The notes under the pieces are model-generated. The model was not told the origin of the DNA, made no database searches, and was given only the letters and a program-made list of their open reading frames with translations. From the NCBI GenBank assembly GCA_003520025.1, contig DOVP01000118.1, positions 1-6,661 of the forward strand: 6,661 nt of DNA, written 5' to 3'. Below, piece by piece: positions 1-5,552 of the stretch. How positions within the stretch are numbered: the stretch's first letter is position 1; each line of letters begins with the position of its first letter. This DNA comes from Phycisphaerales bacterium (lineage in GTDB: Bacteria; Planctomycetota; Phycisphaerae; Phycisphaerales; SM1A02). The translations under genes were made by a program, and so were the position numbers.

Positions 1-74
1 TCGGGGTGACAGGATTCGAACCTGCGACCTCGTCGTCCCGAACGACGCGCTCTACCAAGCTGAGCTACACCCCG
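1..74 (-). tRNA. tRNA-Pro, anticodon CGG
   Basis: Reading the minus strand, a full cloverleaf folds: acceptor CGGGGTG/CACCCCG, D arm with GCTC/GAGC and a GG in the loop, anticodon stem CGTCG/CGACG around loop TTCGGGA, five-base variable loop, and T arm GCAGG-TTCGAAT-CCTGT. The anticodon CGG lies at 38-40, so it decodes CCG proline codons. Base 1 of the window is the discriminator A, so whether CCA is encoded cannot be seen. It follows tRNA-Tyr on the same strand. Confidence 0.96.
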
Positions 75-80
75 AGGTGC

Positions 81-108
81 AAAAACGTGAGCTCGCCAAG
101 GCGGGCTC
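81..108 (-). terminator. Hairpin with T-run between the two tRNA genes
   Basis: On the minus strand GAGCCCGCC, a tight loop, and GGCGAGCTC form a nine-pair stem with one C/A mismatch (89-108). ACG and then TTTTT (81-85) follow. This is the shape of an intrinsic terminator downstream of tRNA-Tyr, but tRNA-Pro begins only six bases further on. It may instead be a processing hairpin in a joint tRNA precursor, or a partial attenuator. The three bases between stem and T-run weaken the terminator reading. Confidence 0.4.
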
Positions 109-115
109 TCAGGAA

Positions 116-198
116 TGGGCGCGGGAGGATTCGAACCTCCGAAGGCGAACGCCAACAGGTTTACAGCCTGTCCCCTTTGGCCACTTGGGTACACGCCC
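116..198 (-). tRNA. tRNA-Tyr, anticodon GTA
   Basis: The minus strand folds as a class II tRNA of 83 bases: acceptor GGGCGTG/CGCGCCC with a T-G wobble, anticodon stem ACAGG/CCTGT around loop CTGTAAA, a 14-base long variable arm (GGC-GTTC-GCC core), and T arm GGAGG-TTCGAAT-CCTCC. The anticodon GTA at 162-164 and the long variable arm are diagnostic of bacterial tRNA-Tyr. The discriminator is A, and the next transcribed bases are TTC, so CCA is not encoded and must be added after transcription. Confidence 0.97.
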
Positions 199-213
199 TG
201 ATGAGAGCGGAAG

Positions 214-242
214 AGGGTACTCCAAGGCCCCAATCGAGGCAA
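214..242 (-). promoter_or_regulatory. Possible sigma-70-like promoter for the tRNA pair
   Basis: On the minus strand TTGCCT (237-242) and TACCCT (214-219) are exactly 17 bases apart. They would place transcription start about 10-15 bases before the mature 5' end of tRNA-Tyr. The -35 matches four of six consensus bases and the -10 three of six, so this rests mainly on spacing and position. Read-through from the upstream protein operon, which ends only 69 bases away, is an alternative. Confidence 0.3.
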
Positions 243-267
243 GATCGAGCGCGATTACAGAGGTCAT

Positions 268-1308
268 CTACCCGGGTTCCCGATCCCATCGAGGTGCAAC
301 CTCACCCCACTTGATCGGCATGTGCAGCGACAGTGTGGACACCTCCATCGAGAGGTCGAAATACGGTGCCCCTTCGGGATCTCCACCCGTTTCCGCGACT
401 GTTCCCAGCGGCATCCGGTACTGCCGAAGCCTGATTCGCTCGGGCAGCCACAGTCCCCCCGCTATCGGGCGGAACGCATGCATGTCGCTTCGAGCAAGCA
501 CGACACCATCCGCGTCATCGAGCCAACGATCGATCCGCAGCGGCGCGAAACCGCGAGCTGGATCGAGGTAGATCCAGCAGGGCGATGTCCATCCCAGCCG
601 CAACACAACGGCAGGCGTACCCTCAATAGGTGCCAACTCGGACTCGACGATGGCCGTGCCATCGGCCGCCTCGACGAGCAATGCAGCCAGATCGTGCTCG
701 GCTGCGCGGGCAGTGCCTTCGGATCGCCGCCCGATGCAGCCGCCTGCGCCGAGCCAGGAATCTTCCATACCGACCATCGAGAGCCCGGCAGGATCGATTT
801 CTCGCAGCAGATCGCCAGCTCGCGAAAACCAAAGTCGTTGACCATCGGTTCGCCACGCCATGGCCGATGCGTCGCCGCGTGGATCGAACAAACCCGCCTG
901 CGTGGAGGCTACCGATCGATGCATTGCGTATTCGTCCTGCGCCCAGTGCACCCACCACACAATCGGCTCCATGGACCGTGACCCATCGGCATGCCTTCGT
1001 ACCAACGTCACTCGGTACTCGATCTCAACGGCATCGATGGAATCCCGCTTTGACTCGAATACCGCGGCGAGTTCGTCCGCTTCAATCGGGGGGCGGGGGC
1101 GATGGGCGTCCCACGCAGCGACAATCCTTGGCGCCAGCAGTGCGGACTCCCCCCGATCCACCCGCAGGCCGCGAACCGCCGCCATGAGTTCGCGACTTGT
1201 CCACGGTGATTCAGCAGATCTCATGCTGGCAAGAACCGGCTGCATCAGATCCACACCACTCGGCTCCAACAACACCCCCACCAATACCACGCACATGCTG
1301 ATGATCAT
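268..1308 (-). CDS. Exported LolA-like fold protein, function unknown
   Basis: A 346-residue protein beginning with a short hydrophobic, signal-like stretch (residues 1-15). The C-terminal two thirds read as alternating beta strands like those of LolA/lipoprotein-carrier-fold proteins found in many copies in planctomycetes: YRVTLVRRHADG near 98-109, paired Trp (WWVHW) at 118-122, WIYLDPARGFAPLR at 245-258, and GGLWLPERI at 284-292. The strand 'YLDP..G.APLR' followed by 'LWLPE' is the best support. Such proteins bind hydrophobic ligands in the envelope, but no ligand can be named here. The ATG at 1306-1308 overlaps the stop of the DUF1573-like gene as ATGA, and AGGAAG lies about ten bases upstream, so translation is probably coupled. 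It is the last gene of the three-gene operon. The family call is by fold pattern only and is moderate. Confidence 0.72.
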   Translation of the reverse strand: MIISMCVVLVGVLLEPSGVDLMQPVLASMRSAESPWTSRELMAAVRGLRVDRGESALLAPRIVAAWDAHRPRPPIEADELAAVFESKRDSIDAVEIEYRVTLVRRHADGSRSMEPIVWWVHWAQDEYAMHRSVASTQAGLFDPRGDASAMAWRTDGQRLWFSRAGDLLREIDPAGLSMVGMEDSWLGAGGCIGRRSEGTARAAEHDLAALLVEAADGTAIVESELAPIEGTPAVVLRLGWTSPCWIYLDPARGFAPLRIDRWLDDADGVVLARSDMHAFRPIAGGLWLPERIRLRQYRMPLGTVAETGGDPEGAPYFDLSMEVSTLSLHMPIKWGEVAPRWDREPG

Positions 1309-2309
1309 TCCGCTCGCTTCCTGCCGACATACACCGTGACTGGAATTTGGGCACGTTCCATCCAGGGATCGCCAAGCCCAAGACGAATCAAGCCACGCTG
1401 CACGCCTCCCACCTCGGCCCCCGGAAGTGGTTCATATCGCACGTGAATCGCACCTCCGGAACTCGCCATGTGGGCATGCAGGCCCGGCATGTCCGGTCGG
1501 AGCGATACGATGCCGTCTGGGACCGCAAGTACTTTCACCTTTGACTCCACCGATTGACCTTCACTCACGCTCCCGAGGAACACGGATGCCGGCCTGAGTT
1601 GAATTGCTGGATCCACGACGCGACCACTGATGAGCAAGTCGTCGCGAACCACATGATGTGATCCGTCCGGCATCCGAATCGTCGCAACCACTTGCACGTG
1701 GCCGCCGAGATGCCTTGCGCGCCGGACATCTCCATCGAGCACGAGGTGGACACTCGCAGTGGACGCTGTCGCAAGTGGTTCGATGCTTGCGTGTACGGTG
1801 TCATCGTCCGACATCACCTGTGCTGATTCCATTTTGCCCCTTCCATGCCACGTCAATTCGGCGACGATCTCCGGCGATGCGCCGAGTGGACATACACCAA
1901 ACGCTGCGCGATCCGGCGCCACCGCCAGCCCGGCAATCACGCCCGTCACATCGATCCGAAGCGGGAGTTCACCCCCTCCATGCAGCATCACTCCCCACCG
2001 ATGCGGGCCTGGCGTACTCGATGGCGTGATCCGCAGCACGAGTTCCCCACATTCGTTGGGAAGCAACTTCCGGGGGGCCGAGACGACTTCGACACACGCT
2101 GGGCAGGTGACATCGACCTTGGGCATCGACCATGCGTGATCGAGCACGCTGTACATGGGAATCACCACCTCTCGCAGCGCCCGAGCCTCAAGTAATTCAA
2201 GAGACACACGCACACATGCGCCTGGGCGCACCTCCTCAGCGCCAGCGAACCCCCCATTCGCCGGCACCGAGAAGAGGAGTGCCATGCTCGCAGCGGCTGT
2301 TGCGATCAT
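1305..2309 (-). CDS. Exported DUF1573-like protein with repeated Ig-like domains
   Basis: A 334-residue protein with a signal peptide (hydrophobic segment about residues 3-18, then GGFAGAEE). Three beta-sandwich-like units follow. The first (about 30-125) has the DUF1573 pattern of strand, Cys motif, 'LLPNECGELVLRI', then 'GPHRWGVMLHG' and 'LPLRIDVTG'. Two later units open alike: 'LAVAPDRAAFGVCPLG' and 'IQLRPASVFLGSVSEG'. Where DUF1573 proteins usually carry SCGC, this one has CPAC (Cys69, Cys72). DUF1573 proteins are common exported proteins of Bacteroidota and Planctomycetota without a proven role; envelope location is inferred. The start at 2309 was chosen because its ATG overlaps the upstream stop as ATGA, GAGGACGAGGG lies just before it, and a signal peptide follows at once. 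An in-frame extension to 2840 exists but would overlap the upstream gene throughout. Confidence 0.78.
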   Translation of the reverse strand: MIATAAASMALLFSVPANGGFAGAEEVRPGACVRVSLELLEARALREVVIPMYSVLDHAWSMPKVDVTCPACVEVVSAPRKLLPNECGELVLRITPSSTPGPHRWGVMLHGGGELPLRIDVTGVIAGLAVAPDRAAFGVCPLGASPEIVAELTWHGRGKMESAQVMSDDDTVHASIEPLATASTASVHLVLDGDVRRARHLGGHVQVVATIRMPDGSHHVVRDDLLISGRVVDPAIQLRPASVFLGSVSEGQSVESKVKVLAVPDGIVSLRPDMPGLHAHMASSGGAIHVRYEPLPGAEVGGVQRGLIRLGLGDPWMERAQIPVTVYVGRKRAE

Positions 2310-2770
2310 CCCTCGTCCTCGCAGCGAACGAGCATCATCACGGTGCCTGGGCACGGCACGACCGCATCGGCCACGCCGCCTGTTGGTGTACAGGGACCTG
2401 TACACCAGCCGAATATGTTTCCGCTGCACCGACACCGCATGGTGGTATAGAACTGCCCCATGTCGCCGCATGAGAGCCCCGCGAGACGCAGACCGGTGTA
2501 CTGACCGGTCCATACCGCGCGGTCCTGCGTGGTGCCCGGGCATCCTTGGGTCGCCCGTCCCGCAGCGCAAACGCCAACCTCGGTAAACGCGCCGTTCGGG
2601 CACACCATCGGCGGCATCACGCAGGCGTTGTAGTTCACGCCATTTTTTGAAAAACAACATCCCATCGCCGGAGCGAGGCCCCCTGATTCCACTCCTTGTC
2701 CCGCCTGGACATCGCCACTGGCCATGCCGAGGCACACACCCACAACACATATTGCCACTGCTCGCATCAT
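2306..2770 (-). CDS. Small secreted Cys-rich protein, unrecognised family
   Basis: A 154-residue protein that I do not recognise. Residues 1-23 form a signal peptide (MMRAVAICVVGVCLGMASG..VQA) with likely cleavage after Ala23. The mature part of about 131 residues has 13 Cys, at 38, 39, 50, 57, 68, 77, 101, 113, 115, 123, 127, 140 and 150, with motifs GCCF, RCRC and WCTGPC. It also has many Gly and Pro and no hydrophobic segment. This suggests a small disulfide-stabilised extracytoplasmic protein; the odd Cys count leaves one free or joined to a partner. It is the first gene of the leftward operon, and its stop overlaps the DUF1573-like start as ATGA. The start at 2770 is set by GGAGG eight bases upstream. 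A TTG five codons earlier overlaps that ribosome site and is unlikely. That it is real rests on the signal peptide, ribosome site and coupled overlap. Confidence 0.68.
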   Translation of the reverse strand: MMRAVAICVVGVCLGMASGDVQAGQGVESGGLAPAMGCCFSKNGVNYNACVMPPMVCPNGAFTEVGVCAAGRATQGCPGTTQDRAVWTGQYTGLRLAGLSCGDMGQFYTTMRCRCSGNIFGWCTGPCTPTGGVADAVVPCPGTVMMLVRCEDEG

Positions 2771-2778
2771 CGTCGCGC

Positions 2779-2783
2779 CCTCC
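2779..2783 (-). promoter_or_regulatory. Ribosome binding site of the Cys-rich protein gene
   Basis: GGAGG on the minus strand sits eight bases before the ATG at 2770 and eleven before the second ATG at 2767. It is the strongest Shine-Dalgarno site seen ahead of a start in the window. It decides against the upstream TTG at 2785, which overlaps it. Confidence 0.7.
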
Positions 2784-2932
2784 AAGTATGAGATGCGTCC
2801 CGGGTGACGGTTCCAACCACCTCCCGCCGCATGCAGGCACGCTACGACGATTTCAAACTCCTTCCGTCAACTGCTGCCGAAATGCTGCACCAATTCGTCA
2901 GGTCTGCCATGACCCCGTCGATCGGTGGCGTA

Positions 2933-2948
2933 CGATCATTGTTGATCG
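2933..2948. repeat. Perfect inverted repeat, possible operator
   Basis: CGATCA, the spacer TTGT, then TGATCG give six perfectly complementary bases on each side. It lies 163 bases from the leftward start and 192 from the rightward start. It could bind a dimeric regulator of either operon; the short arms mean chance is not excluded. Confidence 0.35.
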
Positions 2949-3139
2949 ATTCACTGATCTGTCTCCCTTGGGCCCCGGCCAGCCGGACCCCCCCCCAACC
3001 AATTACGCATCCCCTGAGCAGCCACCATAAGTACAATCTCCTGGGGGTACTGGGGGCGTAGAAACCTCCATTCGGCCAGCGTCCACGTAATGAATAAACT
3101 CATCTTGGCCCAAAGAGCCATGTCGGCTATCGTGGATGC

Positions 3140-3922
3140 ATGGTGGAGGAGAACGCAACCCAAGATCACTCATCTTGGTCCTCGCGATGTGACGCGGGAA
3201 GCAAGATTGCGCTTCTGGCCTTTCTGGTGGCCTGTTTCGCCATTCAGACCGCGCTGGTCTACAGCGATACGTCCCCATCGACACCACTTTCGCCGCAGGC
3301 CCAAGAGGGCCGTCTTCTGTGGCATGCGCACAACTGTCAGGCCTGCCACCAACTCTATGGATTCGGTGGCTTCCTTGGACCGGATCTGACCAATGTCAGT
3401 GCGCGAGTCGGACCAGATCGCATCGAACAGATTCTCTTGGAGGGCTCGGCCCAGATGCCGGCCTTTGAATTCGACCACGATCACATTGCCGCCGTCACGG
3501 CTTTCCTGTCGGCCATGAATGACAGCGGGCACGGGCAGGCGTTGGCGCCACAGGATGAGTCCGGCATGCATAGCGTCATCGTCAAAGTACTCCGCCGGTG
3601 TGATGATCCGAAGGTGGAGGTGGGCTACCAGCGATTCGCCGCCAGGGGCTGCTTGGGTTGCCACTTCTCAAGCACTCAGCAGGCCATTGACGCAGCCGAT
3701 TTGCTTGACACCTGCGGACGGCTCAGCCGGGAAGACATCATGCAAGTACTGACGGAGGGACGACCTCCAAAGATGCCTCCGCAACGCATGACGCAACTGG
3801 AGCGAGAGGAAATTCACGTTTTCCTTCTCTGGCTGCATGAGCATCGCACCACGCTGCGAGATACATTCGATGCGATTCCAATTCGATGGTCCGAAACACC
3901 GTGGTGGGAATTCGGGCCATGA
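3140..3922 (+). CDS. Membrane-anchored dihaem cytochrome c, NorC-like
   Basis: A 260-residue electron carrier, probably facing the periplasm. A single N-terminal anchor helix spans about residues 22-41. The first haem c site is CQACH (Cys66, Cys69, His70) followed by QLYGFGGFLGPDLTNV, a strong NorC-type pattern; Met106 in QMPAF is the likely sixth ligand. A second cytochrome c domain has CLGCH (Cys171, Cys174, His175) and Met212 in KMPP. Classical NorC has one haem and about 150 residues, so the second domain is an addition. Its stop overlaps the start of the membrane oxidase subunit as ATGA, so the two should be made together and form a complex that passes electrons to the b haems. The ATG at 3140 is the only usual start upstream of the anchor helix, apart from the GTG right after it. 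No good ribosome site precedes it, and a GGAGGAG lies just inside the gene (3144-3150). The cytochrome identity is firm; the partner reaction is inferred. Confidence 0.9.
   Translation: MVEENATQDHSSWSSRCDAGSKIALLAFLVACFAIQTALVYSDTSPSTPLSPQAQEGRLLWHAHNCQACHQLYGFGGFLGPDLTNVSARVGPDRIEQILLEGSAQMPAFEFDHDHIAAVTAFLSAMNDSGHGQALAPQDESGMHSVIVKVLRRCDDPKVEVGYQRFAARGCLGCHFSSTQQAIDAADLLDTCGRLSREDIMQVLTEGRPPKMPPQRMTQLEREEIHVFLLWLHEHRTTLRDTFDAIPIRWSETPWWEFGP
3160..3178 (+). repeat. Perfect inverted repeat at the start of the cytochrome gene
   Basis: CCAAGAT, the five-base spacer CACTC, then ATCTTGG are perfectly complementary over seven bases each side. The repeat begins 20 bases after the start codon. An 11-base copy of its right half (ACTCATCTTGG) also lies upstream of the start at 3098-3108. 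It may be a regulator half-site pair or a hairpin in the mRNA near the start codon. Confidence 0.4.
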
Positions 3923-5355
3923 CACGAACCACCCGCCAACACGCCACGGAGATCTTTCTCCGGGGCGGGCTCATTGCATTGGCTGTCGTGCTCTTGGGCG
4001 GGCTGCTGAGTGTGCTGCATTATTTCCCTGGGCTCAGCGGAACACTCGCTGGATCAGGGCTCGACTTCGCGGCTGTCCGCCCCATTCACACCATCTTCGC
4101 TTCCGCGTGGATCTTCCTCGCGGCGATCACCGTGATCTATCGATACTTGCAGGATGAAGCGCCGCCCGCCACAACAGGCGAGCAGTGGCGACTGCGGGCA
4201 CAGGTCGTGCTCTGGGGGCTCGCTGGCGTCGGCATCCTCGCCACCCTGCTCGGGGGCATCACGTCGGGCCGCGAGTACATCGGATTCCATCCGCTCTTCT
4301 CCGTCGTCATCATGACTGGTTGGCTTCTGTTCGCATGGACGTTCTTCAGCCTGACCGGGCGTGGCTTTTTTCAAAAGCCGGTGTACGTCACAATGTGGGG
4401 TGTCGGAATTCTGTTGTTCATCTACACCTTCGCCGAGCAGCATGCGTGGCTGCTTCCTGGCGTAAGCGATGACCCGATTGTCGACATGCGCATCCAATGG
4501 AAGGCGACCGGAACGCTCGTGGGTAGTTTCAACCTGCTTGTCTATGGGTGTCTGTACTACATCGCCTCGAAAATGATCGGTGACGACCGGTACGCCCACT
4601 CCAAATTGGCTTATGCGCTCTTCGGCATCGGACTGCTGAACTCTTTTGTCAACTTCGGGCACCACACCTATCACCTGCCCCAGAGCGCGTGGATCAACTG
4701 GATCAGCTTTCTCGTCAGCATGAGCGAGATCGTCATCCTCGCTCGAGTGATCTGGGACATCGCCAAGGCGGTAAAGCGACGAACCACGCAACAGGCTGCG
4801 GCTTCGTTCTTCCTTGCCGCCGCGCGGTGGTGGATCTTCGCCATGCTGTTTACTGCGATTCTGCTCTCGATTCCCCCCATCAACTCGATTCTGCACGGCA
4901 CGTATGCGGTCGCCGGACACGCCATGGGGACCGAGATCGGCATCGACACCATGATCCTGCTGGCGGCGGCGGCGTGGATCCTCGCTGAACGTACAAGAGA
5001 GACGCCAGCACTTCGCCGCGTCGGGATCGGCTTCAACATCTCCGCTGCAACGCTCGTGCTGTGGCTCACGATCGCCGGATGTGCCGTCGGCTTCACGCGG
5101 TACCAGCGGATGCCAGTCCCGGACTGGGTCGCCACCGCAAACCCCACGATCTTCGCCTCGACCGGTATCGCGACGGCCGTGTTCCTGGCAGCCATCACCG
5201 CCCTGATGGCGCGGGCAATCTGGAGTCGTCCGACCCGGGCCGCCACCAAGGAGATTCCAGTCATCGAAGTCCAGCGGATTGTGCTCGCGCAGGGCAGGTC
5301 GACACCAACTACAAAGAAGAAGACGCCCCCACAAGAACCTGCCGCGACCCGTTGA
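3919..5355 (+). CDS. NorB-like subunit I of the haem-copper oxidase superfamily, altered ligands
   Basis: A 478-residue membrane protein with 12 predicted helices (first about 14-36, last about 408-435) and a Lys-rich cytoplasmic tail of some 40 residues. Conserved NorB landmarks are the helix II haem ligand His57 (VRPIHT), the adjacent metal ligands His248-His249 (NFGHHTYH), Glu270 (SMSEIV, matching NorB Glu280), the helix X HGT (His326) and the high-spin haem ligand His334. Aligned without gaps to the NorB segment HLWVEGTWEL, this protein has TGTLVGSFNL. The third metal His becomes Thr197 and the two Glu become Val201 and Asn205. The helix X pattern HGH becomes HAM, so the second low-spin haem ligand would be Met336. 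Family membership is clear, but nitric oxide reduction, oxygen reduction or another reaction cannot be assigned. The start at 3919 was chosen for its ATGA overlap with the cytochrome gene; a start at 3886 would add 11 residues and has no ribosome site. Confidence 0.9.
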   Translation: MTRTTRQHATEIFLRGGLIALAVVLLGGLLSVLHYFPGLSGTLAGSGLDFAAVRPIHTIFASAWIFLAAITVIYRYLQDEAPPATTGEQWRLRAQVVLWGLAGVGILATLLGGITSGREYIGFHPLFSVVIMTGWLLFAWTFFSLTGRGFFQKPVYVTMWGVGILLFIYTFAEQHAWLLPGVSDDPIVDMRIQWKATGTLVGSFNLLVYGCLYYIASKMIGDDRYAHSKLAYALFGIGLLNSFVNFGHHTYHLPQSAWINWISFLVSMSEIVILARVIWDIAKAVKRRTTQQAAASFFLAAARWWIFAMLFTAILLSIPPINSILHGTYAVAGHAMGTEIGIDTMILLAAAAWILAERTRETPALRRVGIGFNISAATLVLWLTIAGCAVGFTRYQRMPVPDWVATANPTIFASTGIATAVFLAAITALMARAIWSRPTRAATKEIPVIEVQRIVLAQGRSTPTTKKKTPPQEPAATR

Positions 5356-5552
5356 GATCAGGCACCACAGAGCGCCGAACACCCACGACAAACTCACACC
5401 AGCGGCCGGGATCTGCCAAACCATACGCATCGGCACGCCATTTCCCTCGCTCGGCCCGTCGTAATGGGGTCTACACCGCCGATCGCCTGCAAAGTGCCGT
5501 GAGTCGGACAGAAAGATGGCTTGTCGGGCCGCGAAAATGTCACAATTAGGGA
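5356..5552. other. Short intergenic region, nothing assigned
   Basis: These 197 bases lie between two rightward genes. I see no convincing terminator hairpin after the oxidase subunit gene. The possible promoter pieces before the next gene (TTGTCG at 5521, CACAAT at 5541) are only 14 bases apart, which is too close. Small reading frames here look like chance. Confidence 0.5.

Larger units (their letters stand above)
2771..3139. other. Divergent intergenic region, no convincing gene
   Basis: This 369-base region separates the leftward and rightward operons and must hold both promoters. Short reading frames cross it, but none has a ribosome site or recognisable protein pattern. It contains a six-base-arm palindrome at 2933-2948, a run of nine C at 2988-2996, and two copies of CTGGGGG nine bases apart (3041 and 3050). 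TTGACG on the minus strand (2865-2870) could be a -35 for the leftward operon, but no good -10 follows at 17 bases. TACAAT on the plus strand (3032-3037) lacks a matching -35. No promoter is therefore called with confidence. Confidence 0.7.

Noticed and set aside
77..571. Plus-strand open frames across the tRNA genes and the end of the LolA-like gene
   Set aside because: They cross tRNA genes on the opposite strand and show no protein pattern or ribosome site.
2310..2840. In-frame upstream extension of the DUF1573-like protein
   Set aside because: It would overlap the Cys-rich protein gene over its whole length. The internal ATG at 2309 has a ribosome site, an ATGA overlap and a signal peptide directly after it.
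2942..2955. FNR/DNR-type box beginning TTGAT
   Set aside because: The left half fits, but the right half after four bases (TCACT) does not match ATCAA at any position.
2842..3036. 64-codon minus-strand frame in the divergent intergenic region
   Set aside because: No ribosome site or recognisable features, and it crosses the poly-C run; it is probably chance.
3041..3056. CTGGGGG repeated after nine bases
   Set aside because: Only two short copies, likely simple sequence; no array or known site follows from it.
3886..3918. Earlier ATG for the oxidase subunit, adding 11 residues
   Set aside because: It has no ribosome site and lies inside the cytochrome gene, while ATG 3919 makes the same ATGA overlap used twice in the other operon.
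3919..5355. Assignment as NO dismutase or as a true nitric oxide reductase
   Set aside because: The missing His and Glu are reminiscent of NO dismutase, but that enzyme is a larger fused protein. For a true nitric oxide reductase, key metal ligands are missing. A family-level call is all the sequence supports.
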